Source of the DNA: Clostridium sp. chh4-2
GTDB lineage: Bacteria > Bacillota > Clostridia > Lachnospirales > Lachnospiraceae
Direction: 5' to 3'
Length of the DNA: 64,000 bases
NCBI RefSeq assembly: GCF_002899675.1
Contig: NZ_PKUU01000004.1
Coordinates: 124,001 to 188,000, forward strand
Below are positions 55,110 to 63,823 of this stretch, piece after piece. A program made the translations under genes and the position numbers. The notes under the pieces are model-generated. The model had not been told where the DNA came from, ran no database searches, and saw nothing but the letters and a program-made list of their open reading frames with translations. Positions within the stretch are counted from its first letter, which is position 1. Each line of letters begins with the position of its first letter.

Positions 55110-56615
55110 TTAAAAATTCGCGTATATTAGTTCTACTGGCATATAGCCAACGCCATAAGCCCCGAAGAGGCAAACGGCCATCATTACACTGTAATAAACA
55201 CTCCAGCGCAGCGGCAAGGGGAGTTGTTTTATGTCCCGGCGCACATCCCGCCCTTTTTCTTCAGCCAAACTGACAAAAAAGACAATGGCTAGAGCGGCTC
55301 CTATCAACAGATAATCCCCTCTGTCCAGACCCAGGGTCAGCAAAGTCCCGTTCCAAAAAGACGACAGGTGAAACTGTGTAAAAATACGTGCAAACATCTG
55401 CAAGCCAATTCGCAGACCTTCGGCCCTGAAAAACAGCTCTCCAATCACCACCAACAGAAATGTCCTGCCAACCTGAAACAGATGATAGAGGGCAGGCGAC
55501 TGATCCAGCTTTAAAAACCGGCATAGTTTTTCTGAATATGGACGCATGGCTATGGACAGAGTAATCAGCACAAAATAATAGAGCCCATAAAATATATAGC
55601 TCCATCTTGGTCCGTGCCATATACCATTGCAAAGCCATACTGGAAACAACCCCAATGCAGCGGCTGTTACCTCCCCCCAGTGCCGGTTATGTTTTCTGGC
55701 AGTCCTTGACAGCCTTCTTACCGGTCCACACATGGATACCGGATAAAATACATATTCTTTAAACCAGCTTCCCAGTGAAATATGCCATCTTCTCCAGAAT
55801 TCTGATACATTCTTTGAGAAAAAAGGGCGTCTGAAGTTTTCCGGCAATGTGATTCCAAATATTTCACCGGTGCCAATCACAATATCCATACAACCGGAAA
55901 ATTCCATATATAGCTGTATTGTATAGGCAACGGCTGCCACGCCGATTACTGTCCCGTCATAATTTTGATATCCGTCATATACAGTTTTTACCAGGACATT
56001 CAGTCTGTCTGCCACCAGCATCTTTTTGAAAAGTCCCCAAAAGATTCTCTGAGCCCCTGCTGCCAGCCTCTCCATGGTAATACTGCGCCCTGCAAACAGC
56101 TCTCTTCCCAGTTCCCCATAGCGGCAGATTGGCCCTTCCATAATAGTCGGAAAAAAGGAAAGAAACAAAGCCAGCTTTCCGATATGCCTCTCTGCCGGTA
56201 TTTTTTTGTAGTAGATATCTATAAGGTATCCTGCTGCCGATAAGGTATAAAATGAAATCCCAATGGGCAGAATCATGGTCTTCAATGAGAATGGCTGATC
56301 TGATGTTATAAAACTGAAGATACGGTTTCCATTGGCGGCAAAAAAGTTATAGTATTTCATATATGCCAAGTTTTCTATCAGCAACAGGATACAAAAAATC
56401 AGAAACCCTTTCCTTTTTTCAATCAAAAGACCTGATAAATATGTAGTTATGGTTGCCGCTATAATATAGATGATCAGTGTGCCGCTGATACAATAATAAA
56501 AATAATATCCAAACAGCAGCAGCACATAAAAGCGGTATTTCACCGGCATAAGCTGATATGCGATCATAGAGGCCGGAAAAAAAAGAACCAGATATAATGT
56601 TGTATGATACGCCAT
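55110..56615 (-). CDS. MBOAT-family acyltransferase, DltB-like
   Basis: This is a 501-aa polytopic membrane protein with about 10 helices. It contains the MBOAT hallmarks GPICRYGELGRELF, RRWHISLGSWFKEYVFYPV and NGIWHGPRWSYIFYGLYY, including the conserved catalytic His in WHG. In the Dlt system DltB moves D-alanine from carrier protein across the membrane. I start at 56615, where the ATG follows the carrier gene's TAA by 1 nt; the longer frame overlaps the carrier gene. Confidence 0.9.
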   Translation of the reverse strand: MAYHTTLYLVLFFPASMIAYQLMPVKYRFYVLLLFGYYFYYCISGTLIIYIIAATITTYLSGLLIEKRKGFLIFCILLLIENLAYMKYYNFFAANGNRIFSFITSDQPFSLKTMILPIGISFYTLSAAGYLIDIYYKKIPAERHIGKLALFLSFFPTIMEGPICRYGELGRELFAGRSITMERLAAGAQRIFWGLFKKMLVADRLNVLVKTVYDGYQNYDGTVIGVAAVAYTIQLYMEFSGCMDIVIGTGEIFGITLPENFRRPFFSKNVSEFWRRWHISLGSWFKEYVFYPVSMCGPVRRLSRTARKHNRHWGEVTAAALGLFPVWLCNGIWHGPRWSYIFYGLYYFVLITLSIAMRPYSEKLCRFLKLDQSPALYHLFQVGRTFLLVVIGELFFRAEGLRIGLQMFARIFTQFHLSSFWNGTLLTLGLDRGDYLLIGAALAIVFFVSLAEEKGRDVRRDIKQLPLPLRWSVYYSVMMAVCLFGAYGVGYMPVELIYANF

Positions 56616-56616
56616 A

Positions 56617-56847
56617 TTACCGTTCTTCCTTAAGCCGTTCAATCATTTGCCACATGGCTCCGGCTGAATTGAAATTTTCTGCTACGATATCCGCAGGAGA
56701 TATGCGGATATGATAGGTATCCTCCAACTCTGCAACTAATTCCAGGATCAAAAACGAGTCAAGGATATGGGCATCAATAAGAGCTTGCTCCTCCCTGTAA
56801 TTTACATCCGGTTCCAACTCCTGCAATATTTTCATTAATTCGTCCAT
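56617..56847 (-). CDS. Acyl/peptidyl carrier protein, DltC-like, 76 aa
   Basis: The 4'-phosphopantetheine attachment serine lies in DAHILDSFLILELV (about 31), as in DltC (DSM/DSF/DSL). Three-helix carrier fold, acidic. AGGAG lies 9 nt before the ATG. It overlaps the 3' end of the decarboxylase gene by 74 nt in a different frame. It should carry the activated amino acid between the adenylation enzyme, the decarboxylase and the MBOAT. Confidence 0.88.
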   Translation of the reverse strand: MDELMKILQELEPDVNYREEQALIDAHILDSFLILELVAELEDTYHIRISPADIVAENFNSAGAMWQMIERLKEER

Positions 56848-58039
56848 CTGTCATTTCTCCTTCCAAAAACGGTTTATAAAACAAGCTGGTCAGTAATGAC
56901 GGCCTGAATTGAATCAAACCGGCCGTCTTCCTAAACACAAGAATTCCGGGCAGCTCCCTGCTGAGAAACAGCGCCATCCCTTCTGTGATCGAATAAGCTC
57001 CCATCTTTTCAAAAACTAACACATCACCTCTTTGGACTTCATTCAGCCACATATTTTTTGCAAGCACATCATTTACCGTGCAAAGTGCTCCGCATACATT
57101 CCAATAGGCTCCTTCACAGCTTTTTCTGGGAAGCTGCCGATAGAACGGAAGCTTCATTCCCATAATCTGGCCGTCATAATGCATTTGATGGATACCGCCA
57201 TCCACAATGGCATAAGAGGCATTTCCATTCTGTTTCAGTTCCTGGATGGTTGTCACATAATAACCGCATGTAGCCGTTAAGCTTCTCCCAAGTTCCAGGG
57301 TGATTGTTCCCTTAAAACTCATATTTTTTGCACACATTCTCAGTTTCTGGAAGGCCGCTTCCACTTCCCATTCTTTCTGTTTCTGGAAATATTCCACAAA
57401 CATTCCTGGACCGTACTCCATTTCATCCAGCTCTATCCCATACCGGTTCTTGAATTCCTTGTAAATTCCATTCAGATAAAGCAGTTCATGTGTCATTAGG
57501 CTCACATCCGTTTTCTGTGTTCCTGAAAAATAATGCAGCCCTGCTATCTTTAAATATGGGTGATCAAGACTCTCTATCAGTAATTCCTCCACCAGACTGA
57601 GCTCCATGCCAAATTGATTCCCGCTGGTCAGCCGAAGCAGGACACGAATATTCTTTTCATATTTTTGAGCTAATTCGGAAATCAGCAAAAACTGCTCTTT
57701 CGATTCTGCTGTAACAACTGGCAGCGTCATCTCTTTTCTGAATATCTGTTCCAGTTCCTCTTTCTTTTTTAACACTCCGGACAAAATAATTTTCTCCGGC
57801 TTAATTCCCTGATTTCTGCAGATATCATATTCCCCCGCCGAACATGCCTCAATCCGATTTACCCGGTCTGCCAGTGCGGCAACCAGAAAGGGATTTGCTT
57901 TCATTGCATAGCAAATATTGATATCTTCCCCTGACAGTTTCCTAATCCGCTCCACATTCTGGATTAATTCATCAATATCAAACAGATAAAATGGCGTTTT
58001 ATATTGTTTTGCCGCCTCCTGTAAAATCGCATCCGTCAT
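56774..58039 (-). CDS. PLP-dependent decarboxylase, fold type III (BtrK/LysA-like)
   Basis: This 421-aa protein has the PLP-lysine motif CYAMKANPF (Lys about 48), the GLHYFSGTQ motif (about 165), a glycine loop at MEYGPGMFVEY, ELGRSLTATCGYYVTTIQ, and the C-terminal-domain cysteine CGALCTVNDVLA. These match BtrK and pyruvoyl-independent DAP/ornithine decarboxylases; the LHYFSGTQ and VDGGIHQM details are closest to BtrK, which decarboxylates an amino acid tethered to a carrier protein. Its stop lies inside the carrier gene. It lies directly between the adenylation and carrier genes, so carrier-bound decarboxylation is a reasonable inference. Confidence 0.87.
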   Translation of the reverse strand: MTDAILQEAAKQYKTPFYLFDIDELIQNVERIRKLSGEDINICYAMKANPFLVAALADRVNRIEACSAGEYDICRNQGIKPEKIILSGVLKKKEELEQIFRKEMTLPVVTAESKEQFLLISELAQKYEKNIRVLLRLTSGNQFGMELSLVEELLIESLDHPYLKIAGLHYFSGTQKTDVSLMTHELLYLNGIYKEFKNRYGIELDEMEYGPGMFVEYFQKQKEWEVEAAFQKLRMCAKNMSFKGTITLELGRSLTATCGYYVTTIQELKQNGNASYAIVDGGIHQMHYDGQIMGMKLPFYRQLPRKSCEGAYWNVCGALCTVNDVLAKNMWLNEVQRGDVLVFEKMGAYSITEGMALFLSRELPGILVFRKTAGLIQFRPSLLTSLFYKPFLEGEMTDGRINENIAGVGTGCKLQGGASSY

Positions 58040-59545
58040 TTACACGTCTCCTTTCCAGGTTTTTAAATATTCCCTGTCGATCTTTCCATTTTTATTTAAC
58101 GGCATACTCTGTAAGTTTACAAAATGACTTGGCAGCATATATCGCGGGAGTCTCTCCTTCAAGAGTCTGCGCACCTGCCCATTTTCTGCTTCTCCTACAT
58201 AAAATACCGTTATATCTTTTCCATCGTAAATACAGCAGGCCTGCCATATCCCAGCCATTAAACTGCATTCATGTTCAATCTCCTCCAGTTCAATCCGATG
58301 CCCCATCCGTTTAATCTGAAAATCTTTTCTTCCGGTAAAACATAAATTCCCCCGATTATCATAAAAGCCTAAATCCCCTGTCCGGTAGATTGTCATTCCT
58401 GCATGGCTTTTGACAGGACTTCTGACAAATCGCCTGCTGGTCTCTGCCGCATTGTGATAATAGCCATCTGCGAGTGTTGCACCCCCGACACAGATTTCAC
58501 CAAGTATACCGTCTGCCATAACTGGCATATCATATTCATTTAAAAGAAAAACATTCCGCTTTGCAAAGGGAATCCCTATGGGAAGCGGCACATGTTCCGG
58601 CTCCCGTCCAGTTACGCGGTAGAAAGTACAATTGCAGGTAACTTCTGTTGGGCCATAAAGATTAATAAATTCTGCCTTTGGAAGTGCGTTCCGCCATATC
58701 TTCAACTGTTTTTGCGGCATCACTTCCCCGCTGAACATGACACGGCGGATTAGCCCCGGAATCTTGTATTCAAATCCCCTCATTCCACTGACTATGCAAA
58801 GAGCAGATGCTGCCCAAATTAAAATTGTAACTCTCTGTTCACAGAGATAGTCCAGCAACAACGCCGGTTCCGTAAACATTCTTCTTGGTACCAGAACCAG
58901 TTTGGCTCCGGTAATAACAGACAAATAAATATCTTTTACCGATACATCAAAATCAAGCGGTGCCTGATTTCCCAATATATCATGGTGGTTTACCGGAAAC
59001 TCCTGACAAAAATCTTCCATAAAATCAAGAACCGCCTGATGGCTTACAACTACATTTTTCGGCGTTCCTGTGGAGCCGGAAGTGAAAATCCCATACAAAT
59101 AATCTTTGTTCTGAATCCCTGTGATCCTCTCATTTAGCACAGCCATATGGATTGGTTCTGCTTTGGCTTTTTCTATTCCCAGTAGATTTCCCTGAAATCC
59201 CGCCAATATCAGACGCTTCTTCAGCCGTTCATCCACAATTGCCGTATCGGAATCAAGTACCTGAAGCATTCTTCGGATTCGTTCATCTGGCAGATCTGGA
59301 TTTAAATAGACGTAAAAGCATCCTGCCGATATAATTCCAAGAAAAGCTGCAACCGCATCGGCACTTTTTTCCATGAAAACCGGTATCGGCCTTCCTGCAA
59401 TGCTTTTCTCTGCCACGGCCGAGGCAATATGCTGTGTCAGTAAATGAAGTTCACGCCATCCATAACAGTTCACACCATCATCTACCGCTTCCCGGTTCGG
59501 GAAAGTTTCCACGGTTTTGTTGAAGTATTCCAGTATATAATCCAA
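58040..59545 (-). CDS. Amino acid adenylation enzyme, DltA-like
   Basis: This 501-aa stand-alone A domain has core motifs A3 FTSGSTGTPKNVVVSH (about 155-170), A5 NLYGPTEVT, A7 YRTGDLGFYD, A8 FQIKRMGHRIELEEIE and A10 LNKNGKIDREYL with the catalytic lysine. It activates an amino acid with ATP and loads it on the carrier. DltA prefers D-alanine, but the specificity pocket here cannot be read reliably by eye. The start is a TTG (AGGAG at 10 nt). The decarboxylase follows directly (adjacent stop and start). Confidence 0.9.
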   Translation of the reverse strand: MDYILEYFNKTVETFPNREAVDDGVNCYGWRELHLLTQHIASAVAEKSIAGRPIPVFMEKSADAVAAFLGIISAGCFYVYLNPDLPDERIRRMLQVLDSDTAIVDERLKKRLILAGFQGNLLGIEKAKAEPIHMAVLNERITGIQNKDYLYGIFTSGSTGTPKNVVVSHQAVLDFMEDFCQEFPVNHHDILGNQAPLDFDVSVKDIYLSVITGAKLVLVPRRMFTEPALLLDYLCEQRVTILIWAASALCIVSGMRGFEYKIPGLIRRVMFSGEVMPQKQLKIWRNALPKAEFINLYGPTEVTCNCTFYRVTGREPEHVPLPIGIPFAKRNVFLLNEYDMPVMADGILGEICVGGATLADGYYHNAAETSRRFVRSPVKSHAGMTIYRTGDLGFYDNRGNLCFTGRKDFQIKRMGHRIELEEIEHECSLMAGIWQACCIYDGKDITVFYVGEAENGQVRRLLKERLPRYMLPSHFVNLQSMPLNKNGKIDREYLKTWKGDV

Positions 59546-59616
59546 ATTTCATTTTCTCCTCATATCATGTACTTCAGAGATGCTTCTCCCTGATTCCGAT
59601 ATCTTAGCAGTTGACC

Positions 59617-59702
59617 CTTAATCATTTCTGAATCAGTTCTTAACATTTCTGAACTCTGTCATTTAAGTTGTACATTCCTTAAAAATGCTTAAATAATCTT
59701 AA
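59617..59702. promoter_or_regulatory. Phased CTTAA repeats between divergent genes
   Basis: CTTAA (TTAAG on the other strand) occurs at 59678, 59688 and 59698, exactly 10 bp apart, and again at 59617 and 59639 (22 bp apart). CATTTCTGAA also repeats 21 bp apart (59623, 59644). Direct repeats in steps of one or two helical turns are the usual binding sites of OmpR-family regulators. The site lies between the adenylation gene (minus) and the PAP2 gene (plus). Confidence 0.6.
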
Positions 59703-59771
59703 TTCCGTGAAAAATTGTGCTGATATCATGTATGATTTTCTTCACAAGATTCTATCTTACGGAGGTCATAC

Positions 59772-60443
59772 ATGATAAAGAAGAAATTTACCCATCTTTC
59801 CCTGATTCCTGTACATATTTATTTGCCGCTTCTTGTGGCTTTCCTCTGGAATCAAATTGTCTACTGCGGTTCCAGAATGTTGATGAAGAACTATTTCCAC
59901 TATGACTTAACAACAACGATGGATTCGTTTATTCCGGTAATCCCCTGGACACTGGCCATCTATGTTTTCAGTTTCATTTACTGGCCGTGTCAGTACATTC
60001 TTTGCTGCCGAATAAAAAAAGAGCACGCATATCGCTTTTTGAGTGCAGATTTTTTCGCAAAAACCATATGTCTTGTCTTTTTTCTGGTTTTCCCAACGAC
60101 TAACGTCCGCCCACTGATTAGTGAGCATGGTTTTTGGAATTTGTCCCTTAACCTTCTCTACCGACTTGATGCACCGGATAACCTCTTCCCATCAATCCAC
60201 TGTCTGATCAGTTGGCTGTGCTATGTGGGAATCCGCAGACAACAGCAGCTTCCTCTGGCCTACCGATTGTTCGTTCTTTTTATGGCATTAGCTATATGCC
60301 TCTCTACCCTTACCACCAAACAGCATGTGATTCCTGATGTGGCTGCCGGTATTCTGCTGGCTGAGTTCAGTTACTGGTTCGTCCATTATAGTCATTTGGA
60401 TCAGTTATATGCGAATTTTTTTACCGGAATCAGACGCAGCTGA
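59772..60443 (+). CDS. PAP2-family membrane phosphatase, 223 aa
   Basis: Six hydrophobic helices and the later PAP2 motifs (LFPSIHCLISW with a His, and STLTTKQHVIPDVAAG with the second His and Asp) identify a phosphatidic acid phosphatase type 2-like protein, possibly an undecaprenyl-PP or lipid phosphatase, or an inositol-phosphoceramide-like transferase branch. GGAGG lies 6 nt before the ATG. It is divergent from the Dlt-like operon and shares its control region, so it may take part in the same envelope modification. Confidence 0.85.
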   Translation: MIKKKFTHLSLIPVHIYLPLLVAFLWNQIVYCGSRMLMKNYFHYDLTTTMDSFIPVIPWTLAIYVFSFIYWPCQYILCCRIKKEHAYRFLSADFFAKTICLVFFLVFPTTNVRPLISEHGFWNLSLNLLYRLDAPDNLFPSIHCLISWLCYVGIRRQQQLPLAYRLFVLFMALAICLSTLTTKQHVIPDVAAGILLAEFSYWFVHYSHLDQLYANFFTGIRRS

Positions 60444-60557
60444 TGAAAGAGATTATCATGCTATAATGCATAGATACAGCAAAAGGAGAACTGGCGAGAG
60501 TGGTTCCAGCTCTCCAAAATGTCTAAATGAATCGCCACCTATCACAGCTTTCTAATT

Positions 60558-60800
60558 TCGAGAAAAGCAACAACCGTATCAGCACTTTTTTCCATGAATA
60601 CAGGTATTGGCTTCTCTGCCACGACCGAAGCGACATGCTGAGTCAGTAAATAAAGTTGATTCTAATCATAACAGTTTTTTCCATCATCTACCGCTTCCCG
60701 ATTCAGAAATGTTTCCACTATTACTCTCTGATACCGATATCTTAACAGTTGGCCCCTAAACACTTCTAAACTCTGCCGTTCAAGCTGTATATTCCTTTGG
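60558..60800 (-). pseudogene. Degenerate copy of the adenylation gene's 5' end and upstream region
   Basis: On the minus strand this stretch aligns with 59341-59680: the segment GCACTTTTTTCCATGAA is identical, followed by diverged copies of the start-proximal coding sequence and of the leader (ATCTTAACAGTTGGCCC against ATCTTAGCAGTTGACCC). Internal deletions and point changes break the frame. It is a partial, decaying duplication lying downstream of the PAP2 gene. Confidence 0.8.
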
Positions 60801-61195
60801 GCCTTTGTCGGTATCTTTCGCAGTTTTTCGTTGTTCTTTTTACGCCGACCTCTATAACAGTCAGTTTAGATGAAAGATACTATGGAATTTTGCAGGCGCC
60901 GGAAAACTATGACAGGCCGCACACGGAATAGTGGATTTTTATAAGATAGATTACAGGCAGTAAAGCCCCCACCTCTTAAAGAAGTTATCATTTAACTCCG
61001 ATCCGGATAACGCATAAGATAGTGACATCAATGTAAGAACTGAGCCGCCTAAAAGAAGCGTAGTTACTTTTTTTAGTATAGTTGTCATCAGAAATAAACA
61101 CAAGAGAAAATGATAAGCCAGGAGATTAAGTCGATGGCAATATTCTCTGTTTTAATCACACCGAAACGGGATAACAGCTTTTGTATTATAAGTGA
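60801..61195. other. Intergenic, degenerate sequence
   Basis: The sequence continues without a supported gene. A 106-codon plus-strand frame (61110-61430) lacks a ribosome binding site and overlaps a better frame called next. No terminator is seen. Confidence 0.35.
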
Positions 61196-61438
61196 TATCA
61201 AAAATGTACTGATACTAGGTACAAAGATACCTGCTGGATCAGCAAACAATTTAAATATGTCTGGTGTGCCTCACCTTTATATGATTGGACAATCAATGAT
61301 GTGTGGCATACCAATTATTTATTTAATTATGATTATAACCATCTATATGATCTTTATTATATGGCAGGTCTTAAACCGTTACAAATACGTGTGGCTTCCC
61401 CGTTCAATGACTATGCTAAGGACGCTCTGAATCTATAA
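61196..61438 (+). pseudogene. C-terminal fragment of an unidentified protein
   Basis: One plus-strand frame is open for 80 codons up to a TAA and has strongly protein-like composition: DTCWISKQFKYVWCASPLYD, then WTINDVWHTNYLFNYDYNHL, then GLKPLQIRVASPFNDYAKDA. It starts after a TGA with no start codon or ribosome binding site, so it is the end of a gene whose front has been lost or frameshifted. The many Trp/Tyr/Asn residues suggest an extracellular or carbohydrate-linked protein, but I do not recognise it. Confidence 0.5.
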
Positions 61439-61522
61439 TTAATAACACGAAAGTTAGTTGGCATATGGGCATAAAGCCATTAAAGTTACATATATTGTAA
61501 TAAAAATTGACGGAGTATGGGA

Positions 61523-63220
61523 ATGACTGAAAACTGCAGAGAAAAGATTGTCTCAGAGAAATATGTGGATTTTATATGGAAGTCTAGTTGGAGTCCCAAT
61601 GGCTTGGAAAGTTTTTTACCGGAAGTTTGCTTTCAGATGATAAATGATTTTTATGATATATATTATGTATCCAGAGAATATCTAGAAACAAGGTCCAGAA
61701 CTGATTATGAATATGAAGTATTTCCCAAATTATATGGATTGTTGGAAAATGAAAGTCTGGAAGCTTCACGTATACTGCAAATACAAAACCATCCAGTATT
61801 GCAACTAAAAGGAGCAGGTGTGATTTTGGGTTTTTTGGATACCGGGATTGACTATACCAACTCCTGCTTTCGAAACTCGGTAGGAAAGAGCCGGATTCTA
61901 GAAATCTGGGATCAATCTATTCAGACGGGAAGCACACCGGATGGAATTGACTATGGCAGTATTTATGGACGGGAGATCATCAATCAAGCGTTGGAAAGCG
62001 ATATTCCTTTTTCTATCGTTCCCAGCAGAGATGAAATAGGACATGGAACACAGCTTGCTGCTATAGCCGCTGGAAGTCTGGATAAAGAAACTGGCTGGAT
62101 TGGTGCAGCCCCTCTAGCAGATATCGCAGTTGTGAAGTTAAAGCCTGCGAAAGGATATCTGAAACAATATTTCGGTATAAAAGAAGATGTGGTTGCTTAT
62201 CAGGAAAATGATATTATGCTGGGGCTCCGGTATCTTCATGAACTGGCTTTGCGGGAAAGAAAACCTCTTGTGGTCTGTATCGGTTTGGGAACTAATATGG
62301 GAGGGCATGAAGGGACTTCTCCCCTTGCTTCTTATATCAGTGCCATTGGCTCCCGTGTGGGGCGTTGTATTGTAGTGGCAGGAGGCAATGAGGCAAATCA
62401 AGGGCATCATTTTTATGGAATATTGAAAGATGGGCAGGAATATGAAGATGTAGAATTTCGAGTGGCAGAAGGGGAATATGGGATTACAATGGAACTTTGG
62501 GGAAGTTCACCGGATGTGCTGTCTGTTTCCTTAATCTCCCCGACAGGAGAAATGATACCCCGTCCTTCTGCTAGAAGCGGAAATCAGCGGTTTGATTTTA
62601 TATTTGAAAGGACAATCATATACATTGATTTCCAGCCAGTGGAAGCGCAGAGTGGAGATCAACTTATTGTAATCCGCATGTTCTTTCCTTTGCCAGGGAT
62701 TTGGCATCTGAGGGTATATGGAACTAACGTGCTCCGTAGAATTTTTAATATTTGGCTGCCCGTAACCGGATTTATAGCGGAAGGTACGAAATTTTTAAGT
62801 TCAAATCCAGATATTACCTTGACTGGACCTTCTAATGCAGAGATTCCTATTACAGTGGGGGCTTATCATGTACTGAATAAAAGCCTTTATATTAGTTCTA
62901 GCCGAGGCTTTACTAGGAGAGGAAGAATCAAACCAGATCTGATAGCTGCAGGGGTAGACGTGAAAACGATAGGTCCAGGAAACCGTTCTGTGTCCATGAC
63001 CGGAACCAGTATAGCTGCTTCAGTGACAGCTGGGTCAGCAGCACTAATCTTGGAGTGGGGTATTATAAGGGGGAATTGGCCTACCATGAGCAGTTTAGAG
63101 ATTAAGCAACTTCTTATCCGAGGGGCCAACAGAAGCAATAATGAGCTATATCCCAACCGTTCCTGGGGTTATGGAACTTTAAATCTATACAGTGCTTTTG
63201 AAGCCCTGACAGAATTTTAA
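61523..63220 (+). CDS. Csp-like subtilisin-family serine protease
   Basis: This 565-aa protein has an S8 triad: Asp in LDTGID (about 107), His in GHGTQLAAIAAG (about 172) and Ser in TGTSIAAS (about 493). The jellyroll-like insertion between His and Ser (about 300-420: VEFRVAEGEYGITMELWGSS...IRMFFPLPGIWHLRVYG) is the layout of CspA/B/C-type proteases of clostridia, which act in spore germination. No signal peptide. I start at 61523 (GGAG 7 nt upstream); the ATG two codons earlier is too close. All three catalytic residues are present, so it should be active, unlike CspC. Confidence 0.85.
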   Translation: MTENCREKIVSEKYVDFIWKSSWSPNGLESFLPEVCFQMINDFYDIYYVSREYLETRSRTDYEYEVFPKLYGLLENESLEASRILQIQNHPVLQLKGAGVILGFLDTGIDYTNSCFRNSVGKSRILEIWDQSIQTGSTPDGIDYGSIYGREIINQALESDIPFSIVPSRDEIGHGTQLAAIAAGSLDKETGWIGAAPLADIAVVKLKPAKGYLKQYFGIKEDVVAYQENDIMLGLRYLHELALRERKPLVVCIGLGTNMGGHEGTSPLASYISAIGSRVGRCIVVAGGNEANQGHHFYGILKDGQEYEDVEFRVAEGEYGITMELWGSSPDVLSVSLISPTGEMIPRPSARSGNQRFDFIFERTIIYIDFQPVEAQSGDQLIVIRMFFPLPGIWHLRVYGTNVLRRIFNIWLPVTGFIAEGTKFLSSNPDITLTGPSNAEIPITVGAYHVLNKSLYISSSRGFTRRGRIKPDLIAAGVDVKTIGPGNRSVSMTGTSIAASVTAGSAALILEWGIIRGNWPTMSSLEIKQLLIRGANRSNNELYPNRSWGYGTLNLYSAFEALTEF

Positions 63221-63520
63221 AGCATGCAGCATTATGGTGCTCAATACTGCTCTCAATGCAAAAAGAGTACCATTGTGAAAAATACGCTTATATTGATGAT
63301 TTTGATTCCTTTAAAACACACAGAAACCGAAAATCTGATATGGAAAAGACCAAACGATTTGGGATAGACACTTATAATGCAGAGCGGCAGAAAAGGCAAA
63401 AATTCTGGAGATTTTCTTGTCGGGCTAATAAGAAAAAGGGATAATTGGAATATGCTATGATTTTTACACATGAATCATTGCTTATAGATTATCTAATTTT
63501 CTCTTCCCCAGTTAAAACTT
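63221..63520. other. Intergenic, no firm gene
   Basis: A 62-codon plus frame (63256-63444; contains KYAYIDDFDSFKTHRNRKSD) has no ribosome binding site and no known family; it may be a remnant. Nothing else was seen. Confidence 0.3.
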
Positions 63521-63556
63521 TTGAAAAAGCGCCACATATTTTCTGCGGTGCTTTTT
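63521..63556 (+). terminator. Terminator downstream of the Csp-like gene
   Basis: GAAAAAGCGCCACA and TGCGGTGCTTTTTC pair (one mismatch each side) around a 7-nt loop and are followed by TTTG. It is 300 nt beyond the protease stop, so it would end a long 3' region or a transcript of the remnant frame. The arms also read as a hairpin on minus. Confidence 0.65.
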
Positions 63557-63663
63557 CTTTGTAATTGATTGCAAAGGTTTTGGAAGCCTTTGTATTTTAT
63601 GATAAATAATAAGTTTTTCCTTTTTCTGTCTTCATGTATGAAGATTTCAGCGTTCTAACGGAA

Positions 63664-63765
63664 TGCGTAGCCATTGCCAACGGCAATGATATCAGGGGGT
63701 TGGAGACATGTCACCAACAAGCATTTAGCAGGACTTCCGGGAACGGAAATCCTGCTAAATACGCA
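63664..63765. repeat. Closed three-hairpin structure
   Basis: An outer TGCGTA (63664-63669) / TACGCA (63760-63765) stem encloses three hairpins: CATTGCC-AAC-GGCAATG (63672-63688), GTTGG-N10-CCAAC (63699-63718, loop containing ACATGTCA), and a long TTTAGCAGGA-C-TTCCG / CGGAA-A-TCCTGCTAAA arm (63724-63759). The architecture and the ATGTC(A/G)C core are shared with 9120-9218 read on minus, with different stem bases. It could be a structured RNA or a palindromic mobile repeat. Confidence 0.6.
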
Positions 63766-63823
63766 ATTTTACGAAAGATTGCATTGCCAGCGCGAGTATT
63801 GTTCCGAATTTAGTACAACAGCA

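Noticed and set aside
61110-61430. 106-aa plus-strand open frame
   Set aside because: No ribosome binding site; its C-terminal half is out of frame with the more protein-like 61196-61438 fragment.
63256-63444. 62-aa plus-strand frame after the Csp-like gene
   Set aside because: No ribosome binding site and no family match; might be a remnant but cannot be supported.
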